Part shown: positions 32,703 to 42,557 of the stretch, piece by piece
How the letters are laid out: each line of letters starts with the position of its first letter
How positions within the stretch are numbered: the stretch's first letter is position 1
Assembly (NCBI RefSeq): GCF_015668195.1
Contig: NZ_JADPFC010000001.1
Location: 558,001 to 622,000, forward strand
From: Romboutsia_C sp015668195
GTDB lineage: Bacteria > Bacillota > Clostridia > Peptostreptococcales > Peptostreptococcaceae
Reading direction: 5' to 3'
DNA: 64,000 nt
The notes under the pieces: model-generated
Database searches by the model: none
Told to the model about the DNA's origin: nothing
What the model saw: only the letters and a program-made list of their open reading frames with translations
Program-made: the position numbers and the translations under genes

Positions 32703-33662
32703 ATGAACTTAAAAGAAAAAATAAATAGCTTTCCAAAAACACCAGGAATCTATCTTATGAAAGATAGAGACAATAATATAATATATGTAGGAAAATCAAA
32801 GAAGCTTCAAAATAGAATAAAAAGTTATTTTACAAACTCTAAAAGTCACTCAAGAAAAGTACAAAGAATGGTAAAAGGTATACATGATATAGAAATAATA
32901 GAAACGGATACAGAGCTAGACGCACTTTTACTTGAGTGTGAATATATTAAAAAAATAAAGCCAATGTACAATAAACTAATGAAAAATCATGAAAATTATT
33001 CATATATAAAAATAGATACTAAAAAAGAATATCCATATATTGAAGTAGTGGAAGAAATAGATGATGATAGTATATACTTTGGTCCATATACAAGTTTAAA
33101 AAATCTAGAAAAAATAAAGGAAATACTAAATGAAAATTATAAGCTAAGAAGATGTAAAAAAATGAATAAATGCTTAAACTACGATTTAAATAAGTGTATA
33201 GGACCTTGTAGAGAAAGTATATCTCAAAAAGAATACAAAACTATAATAGATTCTGTTATAAGTGACCTAAAAGGAGATAGTGAACACATAATAGATATAT
33301 TAACACAAAATATGAACAAAGAGATAAGTAGCCTAAATTTTGAAAAAGCGTCTATGATAAAAGATGATATAAATAAGATAAAAAGTTTATTTAACAGACA
33401 AGAAGTAATAAATAGTAGTGTAGATAAAGATGTAAAGATTTCATTAAATGAAGTTAATGATGATACTTGTAAAGTATATATTATTTACAAGGGAAAGATA
33501 TTAAAGTCAGAGATTATTGATAAAAATAAACTTAAAATGTTTGATAAAGAAGAGTATATAAAAGAAAATATAAGTGAAAATATTGAAAGTGATGATTTTA
33601 GTGATTATGTAGATAAGTATGATATAGACTTTATGAATATAATATATAATTACATAAAATAG
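32703..33662 (+). CDS. GIY-YIG nuclease with UVR motif, UvrC N-terminal-half homologue (Cho-like)
   Basis: A 319-residue protein; the ATG at 32703 has GAGGTG 5 bases upstream. The GIY-YIG domain is PKTPGIYLMKDRDNNIIYVG followed by KSKKLQNRIKSYF and the catalytic Glu in TELDALLLECEYIK. Cysteines (CKKMNKCLNYDLNKCIGPC) match the UvrC mid region. The UVR motif lies in NFEKASMIKDDINKIKS. The RNase H-like and helix-hairpin-helix halves of UvrC (about 600 residues) are absent, as in E. coli Cho, which makes only the 3' incision. The frame ends cleanly, so this looks natural and not truncated. It may act in nucleotide excision repair. Confidence 0.85.
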   Translation: MNLKEKINSFPKTPGIYLMKDRDNNIIYVGKSKKLQNRIKSYFTNSKSHSRKVQRMVKGIHDIEIIETDTELDALLLECEYIKKIKPMYNKLMKNHENYSYIKIDTKKEYPYIEVVEEIDDDSIYFGPYTSLKNLEKIKEILNENYKLRRCKKMNKCLNYDLNKCIGPCRESISQKEYKTIIDSVISDLKGDSEHIIDILTQNMNKEISSLNFEKASMIKDDINKIKSLFNRQEVINSSVDKDVKISLNEVNDDTCKVYIIYKGKILKSEIIDKNKLKMFDKEEYIKENISENIESDDFSDYVDKYDIDFMNIIYNYIK

Positions 33663-33802
33663 TTCGTGATTTTAAGAAAAAAACTATAAATAAAGATAAA
33701 AATAATATAAAATCAAAATAAATATTTAAAAATATGAAAAAATAAAATAATTATATTGTAAAATGTTCGTTATTGATATATAATAAAGCTACAAAAAAGA
33801 GA
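33663..33802. other. Gene-free leader before the purine riboswitch
   Basis: AT-rich. Probable promoter for the permease transcript, though no convincing -35/-10 pair stands out (candidate TATAAT-like runs at 33700-33785). Confidence 0.4.
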
Positions 33803-33943
33803 TATTATTCGTATAATATGGTGATATGGTCCATATGTTTCTACGAACTCGCCGTAAATGAGTTTGCTATGAATAGTTACACATACTTATAATGACACTT
33901 GTAAGATATATGTTCTATTCAGTTAGGATATATATCTTTTTTA
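33803..33943 (+). ncRNA. Purine (guanine-type) riboswitch with transcription terminator
   Basis: The aptamer spans about 33803-33878. P1 is TATTC / GAATA, followed by TATAATATGGTGATATGG, GTTTCTACG, the P3 arm GAACTC / GAGTTT around GCCGTAAAT, and a final GCTATG. The pyrimidine that pairs with ligand is C, as in guanine/hypoxanthine aptamers. The expression platform is AAGATATAT / ATATATCTT followed by TTTTT (33903-33943). CTATTC (33915-33920) can instead pair with GAATAG (33871-33876) as an antiterminator. Ligand binding would turn the permease off. J3/1 deviates from the usual ACTAT (here GCTAT). Confidence 0.9.
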
Positions 33944-33977
33944 ATATAGTTTTTACACTAAAACATAGGGGGTCATT

Positions 33978-35306
33978 ATGATAGCACAAAAACAACAAAT
34001 CAAACCTTCTTTATCTTTTTTAGATAAAATATTTAACTACACTGAACGTGGATCAAATGCAAAAACTGAAATAATAGGTGGAGTTACAACATTTTTAACA
34101 ATGGCTTACATTGTATTTGTAAACCCTGCAATATTATCTGATGCAGGTATGGACAAATCAGCACTTATAACTGTTACAATATTAGCTACAGCCATTGGAA
34201 CATTAATATTTGCATTTTTAGCTAATGCACCTTTTGCACTTGCACCAGGTATGGGACTTAATGCATTTTTTACATACTCACTTGTAATTGGTGAGGGAAT
34301 TCATTGGACAAAAGCTCTAGGAGTTGTATTTATATCTGGAACAATATTTTTAATTTTAGCAGTAACTGGAGTTAGAAAATATATTGCAGATGCAATACCA
34401 AAAGAGCTTAGTATAGCATCAGCTGCAGGTATTGGATTGTTTTTATCATTTGTAGGACTTAAAGGTATGGGAGTAATAGTTGGTAATCCTGATACATTAG
34501 TTGCTTTAGCTGATTTTACACCAACAGTTTTAATAGCTTTATTTGGACTTGTTTTAATGGGAATATTTGAAGTTAAAAAAGTTAAAGGTGGAATTTTAAT
34601 AAGTATTATTGTAACAACTGTTTTATCTATAGTATTAGGATATGTAGAACTTCCTACATCTATAATTTCAGCTCCTCCGAGTATAGAGCCAGTTGCTTTT
34701 AAGCTTGATATATTAGGGGCACTTAAGTTTTCATTAATAGGACCAATATTTTCATTTATGTTTATAGATATGTTTGATTCTTTAGCATTTTTAATAAGTT
34801 GTTGTAAGCAAATGGGACTTGAAGATAAGGATGGAAACATAAAAGGTTTATCAAGAATGTTATATGCAGATGTTACTTCTACTTTAATAGGTTCTATGCT
34901 TGGAACAAGTACTGTTACTACTTTTGGAGAATCAGCAGCAGGAATAGCAGCTGGTGCTAGAACAGGTCTTGCATCAGTAGTTACAGCTTCATTATTTTTA
35001 GTAACATTATTATTTACACCACTTTTAGGTGTAGTACCATCTTATGCTGCATCTCCAGCACTTGTAATGGTAGGAGTATTTATGTTTTCAAGTATTAGAC
35101 AAGTTGACTTTAATGATAGCAAGATTGCTGTTAGTGCATTTGTAACAGTTTTATTAATGCCACTTACTTATAGTATTAGTATAGGATTATGCTTTGGGTT
35201 TATTTCATACATTATAATGCATGTTGTTTCTAAGGAAACTGAAAAGATTAGCTTAACTCTTTGGATAATAGGAGCATTATCTGTCTTAAATTTAATGCTT
35301 AGTTAA
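33978..35306 (+). CDS. NCS2/AzgA-type purine permease (guanine/hypoxanthine)
   Basis: A 442-residue protein with 12-14 membrane helices. It opens NYTERGSNAKTEIIGGVTTF, MAYIVFVNPAILSDAGM and FALAPGMGLNAFFTYSLV, the signature blocks of the PbuG/PbuO/AzgA branch. MFIDMFDSLAFLISCC and STVTTFGESAAGIAAGARTG supply the conserved polar sites. It imports hypoxanthine, guanine or adenine by proton symport. Control by the upstream guanine-type riboswitch supports guanine/hypoxanthine. Shine-Dalgarno AGGGGG. Monocistronic, with a terminator following. Confidence 0.93.
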   Translation: MIAQKQQIKPSLSFLDKIFNYTERGSNAKTEIIGGVTTFLTMAYIVFVNPAILSDAGMDKSALITVTILATAIGTLIFAFLANAPFALAPGMGLNAFFTYSLVIGEGIHWTKALGVVFISGTIFLILAVTGVRKYIADAIPKELSIASAAGIGLFLSFVGLKGMGVIVGNPDTLVALADFTPTVLIALFGLVLMGIFEVKKVKGGILISIIVTTVLSIVLGYVELPTSIISAPPSIEPVAFKLDILGALKFSLIGPIFSFMFIDMFDSLAFLISCCKQMGLEDKDGNIKGLSRMLYADVTSTLIGSMLGTSTVTTFGESAAGIAAGARTGLASVVTASLFLVTLLFTPLLGVVPSYAASPALVMVGVFMFSSIRQVDFNDSKIAVSAFVTVLLMPLTYSISIGLCFGFISYIIMHVVSKETEKISLTLWIIGALSVLNLMLS

Positions 35307-35322
35307 TAGAAATAAAATTTTA

Positions 35323-35367
35323 AAAAGAGCTTCTTAAAATTTTTAATGATTTTAAGAAGCTCTTTTA
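35323..35367 (+). terminator. Intrinsic terminator
   Basis: AAAAGAGCTTCTTAAAAT / ATTTTAAGAAGCTCTTTT, 18-bp perfect stem with 8-base loop. It could act in both directions. Confidence 0.92.
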
Positions 35368-35491
35368 TTATATATAATAATTATTTGACTAAAGTGAGTG
35401 ATAATGTGTATATTATATAAGTACTAAATTTAGAATTAATAGTTTTAGGATAAGCTAAATAAAAGAGAGTATATAGACTAGGAGAAACATA

Positions 35492-36199
35492 ATGAATGGA
35501 ACAACACATAAGTGTGGGGGAGTAGCGCTAGCAACTCTTACAGTGGTAGCACTAGGGGGATTTAAAAATATATCAATAGAACAGGGAGTAATGTTAGTTA
35601 CAGGAGCATCTTTTGGAGCATTACTACCAGATATAGATCATAAAGGTAGTGAAGTAGGCAAAAAACTAAAGCCAATATCTAAATTTGTAGCAAAGCATAC
35701 AGAACATAGAGGATTTACACATACCTTAGTAGCAGCACTTATAGTAGCTATACTTTCCCTTGGCGGTATATATATACTTAAAAATTTCTACACTAAAGAC
35801 CTAACATCAAGAGTGGTACTAGGAATAATTAGTGGATTTTTAATATGGATAGCACTAGATACAGCACTAAACTCAATGAGGCCTAAATTTGTACATAACA
35901 AAAAAATCAAAAAGTTATTAGATTTAGAATATCCATCTCTAATAGTGTTAATAGCTTTATGTACAATATTTTCTACTATGGTTTATAATAGTTTAGACAT
36001 ATTTGCTTGGGGAGTTACTGTTGGATATATTAGTCATCTTCTTTTAGATATGCTAAACCCAACAGGTGTACCAATACTTTACCCATACAGTAAGCATAGA
36101 ATAAGTGTGGCAAATATAAAAACTGGCAAACATGAAGGATTTGTCAGTGCAATTTGTAATATTATAACAATATTTTGTTTAATTATATTGTTTACTTAA
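35492..36199 (+). CDS. YdjM/DUF457-type membrane-bound metal-dependent hydrolase
   Basis: A 235-residue protein with about five membrane helices and metal-site motifs. The start MNGTTHKCGG has the first His, GALLPDIDHKGSEVGKKL gives the D-x-D-H motif, and HTEHRGFTHTLVAALIVA gives the H-R-x-x-T-H motif. ISHLLLDMLNPTGVPILYPY completes the family. E. coli YdjM is LexA-controlled; no LexA box is evident here. Reaction unknown. Shine-Dalgarno TAGGAG. Confidence 0.87.
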   Translation: MNGTTHKCGGVALATLTVVALGGFKNISIEQGVMLVTGASFGALLPDIDHKGSEVGKKLKPISKFVAKHTEHRGFTHTLVAALIVAILSLGGIYILKNFYTKDLTSRVVLGIISGFLIWIALDTALNSMRPKFVHNKKIKKLLDLEYPSLIVLIALCTIFSTMVYNSLDIFAWGVTVGYISHLLLDMLNPTGVPILYPYSKHRISVANIKTGKHEGFVSAICNIITIFCLIILFT

Positions 36200-36230
36200 A
36201 GTTTAATATAATATATAGATTGTTATTTAT

Positions 36231-36268
36231 AAAAGGTCTATGCCTAATTTATGGGGATAGACCTTTTA
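36231..36268 (+). terminator. Intrinsic terminator
   Basis: AAAAGGTCTATGCC / GGGGATAGACCTTTT with a short mismatch and 8-base loop. Confidence 0.82.
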
Positions 36269-36334
36269 TCTCGTATTAAAGAATATAATGTATGATATAA
36301 TACAAAATAGTAAAAGGTAGTTAGGGGTGAATTC

Positions 36335-39300
36335 GTGATACTAGATAAAATAAATTCAAATGCAAGAAAAATAACTAATATAACTAGATGGAGTAGAGGA
36401 CAAGAATACTATGAAATAGGAAATGTATACAACCTAAATATATTTATAGACGGTAAATATATATGCATACATTCAGTAGTAGAAGGATCTAAGGCATATA
36501 TAGACTATAAAAATGAATTAGCTTTAAATCTAGAAAACTTAGCCCTTGAAGATACCTCTTGCACATGTGATGATTATATTAAAAATAAAAAAACTAATAG
36601 TCATCCATATATGTGTAAACACTTAGTAGCGACATTTTTAGAAGCTATTTATGATATAAAACAATCAAAAGAAGAGTTTCCACTTGAAACTTTACATGAA
36701 AATATAAAAAATACAGAAACAATAGATATAATAGAAAAGAAAAGTCCACAAGATATGATACTTGAAAGTATAGAGACTGAAGAAAAAATAAAGCTAGATG
36801 TATTAATAGATAAACCTACAAAACAACAATATGCAAAAGTTGAGTTTAAGATAGGGAAAAATAAGATGTATGTTTTAAAAAGCCTAAGTGATTTTACAGA
36901 AGCTAGAAAATTTGGAAGTAGCATAACTTATGGAAAAGACTTTAAATATGAACCTAAAAAACATATTTTTTCATCACAAGATGAGGCAATAGCTTCATAT
37001 ATAGATGAAATGGTAACTATAAATGAACAATTTAAAGTAGTACAAAAAGATAAAGATCAAATAGAATTAGTAGAAGGAAAAATTTTAAATATAATTGGAG
37101 ATTCTTTAAAAAGATTTTTAACTACTTTAGGAAATAAAAGAATTAAGATAAAAATAGATGACACAATATATGAACCTAATATACTTTATAAAGACTTACC
37201 AATATCTTTTAATATAGAAGATAAAAATGATAAATTAGTTATAAGTAGCGATGAAAATATGCCAATTCCTTTAAATGAAAAGGCAGATGTATTTTTTTAC
37301 AATAAAGATATATACCTACCTTCAATAAATCAATATAGTTCATATAAACACTTTTATAAGTATTTAAAAGAAGATAATAGTATAAAATTTGATAAATCAA
37401 AAGCTCAAGAAGTTATAACTAAAGTAATACCAAAATTAGAACAAGCTAGTTTAAATGTATCAATTGATGAAAATATAAGTAAAAAGATAAGAAAAGACTT
37501 AAATACTAAGATTTATTTAGATAGAAAAAAGGATTTAATAATTCTTGATTTAAAATTTATATATGGTAATGAAAAAGAAAATAAAGATTACTATATAATA
37601 AGAGATGTTAACAAGGAAAATCATATAAAAGAAGTTTTAAATAATCTAAAATTTGAAGAAGAAACTGATAATAAGTTTGTATTTGTAGGAAGTGAACTTG
37701 ATTTATATATATTATTAAGTGATAAAATAAGAGAACTAAAAGAAATAGGTGAAGTTTATTATTCTGATAAGTTTAAATATAATATATTAAATCCAAATAT
37801 AAATGCAAGTATAAATGAAAATAAAGATAGAAAGTACTTAGAAATTAACTTTAATATTGAAAATATCGATGAAAAAGAGTACAAAAAAATATTAAAAGCC
37901 TTCAAGGAAAAGAAGAGATTTTACAAGCTTAAAAATGATACTATAATAGATTTAAAAGATGAAAAAGCACAAGAATTTTTTAAACTATTAGATACATTAG
38001 TTGGTGATTTAACTAAAGATATAAGCAGTAGTAAGTTAAAGATAAATAATAACAAAGCAATATATTTAAATGAACTTTTAAAAAATGATGAATTAGAATT
38101 TATAAGTGGAAAAGAGTATTTAAAATCAATATCAGATAAAATAAATACTATTGATAGTATAGATATTAAAGTACCTAAAAATTTAAATGCAACATTAAGA
38201 GACTATCAAATAGATGGGTATAAGTGGCTTAACACTTTAAATCATTATGAGTTTGGTGGTATACTTGCCGATGAAATGGGACTTGGTAAAACTATACAGA
38301 CAATATCTTTTTTACTTTCAAAGGAAAATAAAAAAAGCCTAATAATAACTCCAACTTCCTTAGTGCATAACTGGAAGGATGAGATAGAAAACTTTGCTCC
38401 AAGTATGAAAGTACTAATTATGCATGGAGATAAAAATCAAAGAATTAAATTATTTAATGAAATTAATGAAGTAGATGTAGTACTTACTACATATTCAACT
38501 CTTAGAAATGATTTTGAGTATTATGAAAAAATGTATTTTGATTATTTAGTAATAGATGAAGCTCAAAATATAAAAAATCCATTTGCTAAAAATACAGAAT
38601 GTGTTAAAAATATAAATGCAGGAGTTAAATTTGCTTTAACTGGAACACCTATTGAAAATAATTTAATAGAACTTTGGTCTATATTTGATTTTTTAATGCC
38701 AGGATATTTATTTAATAGAAGGTCTTTTGAAGAAAAATTTATAAAAGGTGATGATAAAAATATAGATGAACTTAAGAAAATGATAAATCCATTTATCTTA
38801 AGAAGACTTAAAAAAGATGTTTTAGAAGAGTTGCCAGATAAAATTGAGAAAAAGTTCTTCGTTGAAATGAACAAATCTCAGAAAAAAGCATATACAGCAC
38901 TTGTAAATGACATAAACAAAAAAAGGGAAAATGAAGAGTTTAAACAAGATAAAATAACTATATTTTCATATTTAACAAAGCTTAGACAGCTTTGCTTAGA
39001 CCCATCTATACTAATAGAAGATTATAGTGGTGGAAGTTCTAAAATTGATGTTTGTTTAGAATTAATAAAAGAAAATATAAATGAAGGGCATAAAATATTA
39101 CTATTTTCTCAGTTTACATCAGTACTTAAAAATCTAGGAGATAGATTAGATAAAGAAAATATAAATTATTCTTATTTAGATGGTTCAACTAGTGCAAATA
39201 AGAGAATAAGTCTTGTTAATGAATTTAATGAAACTGATAAGGATAAGGTATTTTTAATATCACTAAAAGCAGGAGGAACAGGTCTTAACTTAACAAGTGC

Positions 39301-39559
39301 AGATATTGTTATACATTTTGACCCTTGGTGGAATCCAGCTATTGAAGACCAAGCAACTGATAGAGCTCATAGATTTGGTCAAAAAAATGTTGTAGAAGTA
39401 ATAAAGCTTATAGCTAAAGGGACTATTGAGGAAAAGATTATAAGGCTTCAAGATGATAAAAAAGATTTAATTGAAAATATCATAAGTGGTGATATGAATA
39501 ACTCTTCACTACTATCTAGTTTATGTAAAGAAGATATTAATGAGCTATTTAGTTTATAG
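36335..39559 (+). CDS. SNF2/Rad54-family helicase with SWIM zinc finger
   Basis: A 1074-residue protein starting at GTG after AGGGGTG. Residues ~72-105 hold a SWIM finger (CTCDDYIKN, then HPYMCKHLVA). A large central region corresponds to the bacterial SNF2-associated domain. The ATPase starts near residue 620 (LRDYQIDGYKWLNTL; GGILADEMGLGKTIQTI, Walker A; VIDEAQNIKN, DEAQ box; LTGTPIENNLIELWS). The second lobe has ILLFSQFTSVL, GGTGLNLTSADIVIHFDPWW and DRAHRFGQ. It translocates on DNA using ATP; in Firmicutes such proteins are linked to repair or to RNA polymerase recycling (RapA-like). It appears complete and monocistronic. Confidence 0.93.
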   Translation: MILDKINSNARKITNITRWSRGQEYYEIGNVYNLNIFIDGKYICIHSVVEGSKAYIDYKNELALNLENLALEDTSCTCDDYIKNKKTNSHPYMCKHLVATFLEAIYDIKQSKEEFPLETLHENIKNTETIDIIEKKSPQDMILESIETEEKIKLDVLIDKPTKQQYAKVEFKIGKNKMYVLKSLSDFTEARKFGSSITYGKDFKYEPKKHIFSSQDEAIASYIDEMVTINEQFKVVQKDKDQIELVEGKILNIIGDSLKRFLTTLGNKRIKIKIDDTIYEPNILYKDLPISFNIEDKNDKLVISSDENMPIPLNEKADVFFYNKDIYLPSINQYSSYKHFYKYLKEDNSIKFDKSKAQEVITKVIPKLEQASLNVSIDENISKKIRKDLNTKIYLDRKKDLIILDLKFIYGNEKENKDYYIIRDVNKENHIKEVLNNLKFEEETDNKFVFVGSELDLYILLSDKIRELKEIGEVYYSDKFKYNILNPNINASINENKDRKYLEINFNIENIDEKEYKKILKAFKEKKRFYKLKNDTIIDLKDEKAQEFFKLLDTLVGDLTKDISSSKLKINNNKAIYLNELLKNDELEFISGKEYLKSISDKINTIDSIDIKVPKNLNATLRDYQIDGYKWLNTLNHYEFGGILADEMGLGKTIQTISFLLSKENKKSLIITPTSLVHNWKDEIENFAPSMKVLIMHGDKNQRIKLFNEINEVDVVLTTYSTLRNDFEYYEKMYFDYLVIDEAQNIKNPFAKNTECVKNINAGVKFALTGTPIENNLIELWSIFDFLMPGYLFNRRSFEEKFIKGDDKNIDELKKMINPFILRRLKKDVLEELPDKIEKKFFVEMNKSQKKAYTALVNDINKKRENEEFKQDKITIFSYLTKLRQLCLDPSILIEDYSGGSSKIDVCLELIKENINEGHKILLFSQFTSVLKNLGDRLDKENINYSYLDGSTSANKRISLVNEFNETDKDKVFLISLKAGGTGLNLTSADIVIHFDPWWNPAIEDQATDRAHRFGQKNVVEVIKLIAKGTIEEKIIRLQDDKKDLIENIISGDMNNSSLLSSLCKEDINELFSL

Positions 39560-39570
39560 ATTAAACATTA

Positions 39571-39597
39571 AAGGAGGAACGAATCGCTCCTCCTTAT
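39571..39597 (+). terminator. Intrinsic terminator (GGAGGAAC family)
   Basis: AAGGAGGAACG / CGCTCCTCCTT with one A-C mismatch and AAT loop. It is 11 bases after the SNF2 stop. Confidence 0.8.
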
Positions 39598-39694
39598 TTA
39601 GTATGCTTAGTACTAAGGTATTGAAAAAGTTTGCACATAACAATATAATAAAGACATAAAAAGAGTCTATAAAATGTAAAAAGGATGTGTCACA

Positions 39695-40699
39695 TTGAAC
39701 AATACATTATCATTAGAAAAAATAATAAACTTAGAGTCATTCCAAAAAATACAAGATGACATAGCACAAGCAACAGGAATAGCTATAATAATGGTTAATT
39801 ACGAGGGAAAGGCAATAACAAACCACAGTAATTGTACTAAATTTTGTTCTATGATTAGAAAAATAGATAGATATTCAGCCATTTGTGAAAAATGTGATTC
39901 AAGAGGTGGATTAGAATCTGTAAGAATGAAAAATTCATACATATATATATGCCATAAGGGTTTAGTAGACTTTGCTGCACCAATAATAGTTAAAGATCAA
40001 TACTTAGGGGCTGTTATGGCTGGGCAAGTTCTAGTTGAAGATATTGAAAATATTGAATTAGAAGAAATTGTACGAGTAAACAAAGATTTTGATAATTTAG
40101 GTGAAGATTTAAAAAAAGAGCTAGAAAAAGAATATAAAAACTTACCTGTCGTTAGTATTAAAAAGATAAAAGCCATAGCACAAATGATGTTTCATATTAG
40201 CAACTACATAGTAGAAGAAGCAATTCTTAAGATGTCATTAAATGAAGCTAACTATAAATTAAAAGAAGAAAATAATAAAAATCAATTAGAAGAATTGAAT
40301 GTAAAAATAGAAGAAGAAAATATAGATAAAAGTGTTAATTTAAAGATTAACGAAAAAGATGAATTTGAGTCACCTATAATACAGGCTATTGAATATATTG
40401 ATAATAATATAAATGAAAATATAACTTTAGAGAAGATATCTTTTGTTTGCAATTTAAGCCAATGTTACTTTAGTAAGTTGTTTAAAAAAGAAACGGGATT
40501 AAATTTCATAAACTATTTAAACTCTAGAAAAATAGCTAAAGCAAAAGAATTATTAGTAAGTACAGATGAGCCAATTAATAATATAGCAATAAATCTTGGA
40601 TTTGAAGATTGTGGTTATTTTATAAGAGTATTTAAAAAGTCAGAAAAAATTACACCAAAAAAATATAGAGATTTACATATTAAAAATAGTTCTATTTAA
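39695..40699 (+). CDS. pocR: PocR-like AraC-family activator of the diol/glycerol dehydratase genes
   Basis: A 334-residue protein starting at TTG (AAGGATG 8 bases upstream). Residues ~8-170 are a PocR sensory domain (LESFQKIQDDIAQATGIAII, then a cysteine cluster CTKFC, CEKCDSRGG, YICHKG). A Glu-rich linker follows. Then comes an AraC-type double HTH (ITLEKISFVCNLSQCYFSKL, FKKETGLNFINYLN, INNIAINLGFEDCGYFIRVF, KKYRD). In Salmonella PocR activates pdu and cob on 1,2-propanediol. It is placed 180 bases before the dehydratase genes in the same direction. Its own terminator overlaps the stop. Confidence 0.85.
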   Translation: MNNTLSLEKIINLESFQKIQDDIAQATGIAIIMVNYEGKAITNHSNCTKFCSMIRKIDRYSAICEKCDSRGGLESVRMKNSYIYICHKGLVDFAAPIIVKDQYLGAVMAGQVLVEDIENIELEEIVRVNKDFDNLGEDLKKELEKEYKNLPVVSIKKIKAIAQMMFHISNYIVEEAILKMSLNEANYKLKEENNKNQLEELNVKIEEENIDKSVNLKINEKDEFESPIIQAIEYIDNNINENITLEKISFVCNLSQCYFSKLFKKETGLNFINYLNSRKIAKAKELLVSTDEPINNIAINLGFEDCGYFIRVFKKSEKITPKKYRDLHIKNSSI

Positions 40700-40718
40700 A
40701 TATAGGACTATTTTTTTA
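40683..40718 (+). terminator. Intrinsic terminator overlapping the pocR stop
   Basis: AATAGTTCTAT / ATAGGACTATT with one wobble, then seven T. The stem begins inside the last codons. Confidence 0.75.
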
Positions 40719-40848
40719 TTTAAGAATATATAAAAGACAAAATAATCTTATTTAAACAAATATAAATTGATAAAAAAATCACATATGAAGGCAAAATATT
40801 GTAATGGAATAAATATAAAAATAAGTTAAAATTATAACAAGTAAAGCG

Positions 40849-40862
40849 AGAAAACGATTTAA
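40849..40862 (+). promoter_or_regulatory. Candidate cre (CcpA) site upstream of the dehydratase genes
   Basis: AGAAAACGATTTAA fits the cre consensus TGWAANCGNTNWCA with two mismatches. A related AGAAAACGTTTTTT lies at 57151-57164 in front of fucI. Confidence 0.3.
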
Positions 40863-40879
40863 CTAAGGGAGATGAGAAC

Positions 40880-42544
40880 ATGAAGTCAAAAAGATTTGAA
40901 GCTTTAGCTAAGCGTCCAGTAAATCAAGATGGTCTTATTGGAGAGTGGGAAGATGAAGGATTAATAGCAATGAATAGCAAAAATGATCCAAAGCCTTCGA
41001 TAAAGATAGAAAACGGTAAAGTAGTTGAATTAGATAACAAAAAAAGAGAAGATTTTGATATGATAGATAGATTTATAGCAGATTACTCTATAAATTTAGA
41101 AAAAGCAGAAGAATACATGAATTTAGATTCAGTTGAAATAGCTAGAAAATTAGTAGATATAAATGTTCCAAGAGAGGAAATAGTTGATATAAGTACATCT
41201 ATAACACCTGCTAAAATTGTTGAAGTTGTATCTCATATGAATGTTGTTGAGATGATGATGGCACTTCAAAAGACTAGAGCAAGAAAAACTCCATCAAATC
41301 AATGCCATGTAACTAACCTAAAAGATAATCCAGTTCAAATAGCAGCAGATGCAGCAGAAGCAGCAAAAAGAGGATTCTCAGAACAAGAAACTACTGTTGC
41401 AATAGTTAGATATGCACCATTTAATGCATTAGCTATACTTGTAGGTTCTCAAGTTGGTCGTGGAGGGATATTAACTCAATGTTCTGTTGAAGAAGCTACA
41501 GAACTTGATTTAGGAATGAGAGGTCTTACAAGTTATGCTGAAACAGTTTCAGTATATGGAACAGAGTCAGTATTTACAGATGGAGATGATACACCTTGGT
41601 CAAAAGCATTTTTAGCATCTGCTTATGCTTCAAGAGGATTAAAAATGAGATATACATCAGGTACAGGATCAGAAGCACTAATGGGATATGCAGAAGGTAA
41701 ATCAATGCTTTATTTAGAAGCAAGATGTATATATATAACTAAAGGCGCTGGAGTTCAAGGTCTTCAAAATGGAGCTGTTAGTTGTATAGGTATGACAGGA
41801 GCTGTTCCATCAGGAATAAGAGCTGTACTTGCAGAAAATCTAATTGCATCTATGCTAGATATAGAAGTAGCATCTGCAAATGATCAAACATTCTCACATT
41901 CTGATATAAGAAGAACTGCTAGAACTTTAATGCAAATGCTTCCAGGAACAGACTTTATATTCTCAGGATATAGTGCAGTTCCAAATTATGATAATATGTT
42001 CGCTGGATCAAACTTCGATGCAGAAGATTTTGATGATTATAATATACTTCAAAGAGATTTAATGGTAGATGGTGGACTTAGACCAGTAAGTGAAGACGAA
42101 ATAATAGCTATTAGAAATAAAGCAGCAAAGGCTATACAAGCAGTATTTAAAGAATTAGGATTCCCTGATATAACTGATGAAGAAGTAGAAGCTGCAACTT
42201 ATGCACATGGAAGTAAAGATATGCCAGAAAGAAATATAGTTGAAGATTTAAAAGCAGCAGAAGAAATGTTAAAAAATAAAATAACTGGACTTGATATAGT
42301 TAAAGCATTAAGTAAACATGGATTTGATGATGTTGCAAATAATGTATTAAACATGCTTAAGCAAAGAGTTACAGGAGATTATTTACAAACATCAGCTATA
42401 TTAAATGAAAACTTTGATGTTATAAGTGCTGTTAATGACATTAATGATTATAAAGGGCCTGGAACAGGATATAGATTAAGTGAAGAAAGATGGAATGAAA
42501 TAAAAGATATACCTAATGTAATAAAACCAGAAGATATAGATTAA
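40880..42544 (+). CDS. dhaB1/pduC: B12-dependent glycerol/diol dehydratase, large subunit
   Basis: A 554-residue subunit nearly colinear with Klebsiella DhaB1/PduC (about 555 residues): KRFEALAKRPVNQDGLIGEW, TRARKTPSNQCHVTNLKDNP, GMRGLTSYAETVSVYGTE, MRYTSGTGSEALMGYAEGKS, SASNDQ-type ASANDQTFSHSDIRRTARTL and GSNFDAEDFDDYN. It forms the TIM barrel that holds the substrate and adenosylcobalamin's radical. It dehydrates 1,2-propanediol to propanal or glycerol to 3-hydroxypropanal. Sequence alone does not tell which is preferred. It is the first gene of a seven-gene unit after pocR. Shine-Dalgarno AAGGGAG. Confidence 0.96.
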   Translation: MKSKRFEALAKRPVNQDGLIGEWEDEGLIAMNSKNDPKPSIKIENGKVVELDNKKREDFDMIDRFIADYSINLEKAEEYMNLDSVEIARKLVDINVPREEIVDISTSITPAKIVEVVSHMNVVEMMMALQKTRARKTPSNQCHVTNLKDNPVQIAADAAEAAKRGFSEQETTVAIVRYAPFNALAILVGSQVGRGGILTQCSVEEATELDLGMRGLTSYAETVSVYGTESVFTDGDDTPWSKAFLASAYASRGLKMRYTSGTGSEALMGYAEGKSMLYLEARCIYITKGAGVQGLQNGAVSCIGMTGAVPSGIRAVLAENLIASMLDIEVASANDQTFSHSDIRRTARTLMQMLPGTDFIFSGYSAVPNYDNMFAGSNFDAEDFDDYNILQRDLMVDGGLRPVSEDEIIAIRNKAAKAIQAVFKELGFPDITDEEVEAATYAHGSKDMPERNIVEDLKAAEEMLKNKITGLDIVKALSKHGFDDVANNVLNMLKQRVTGDYLQTSAILNENFDVISAVNDINDYKGPGTGYRLSEERWNEIKDIPNVIKPEDID

Positions 42545-42557
42545 GGAGTTGATATAT

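Noticed and set aside
33663..33790. Continuation of the GIY-YIG gene into a full UvrC
   Set aside because: No reading frame after the stop at 33662 encodes RNase H-like or HhH sequence, so the short Cho-like form is natural.
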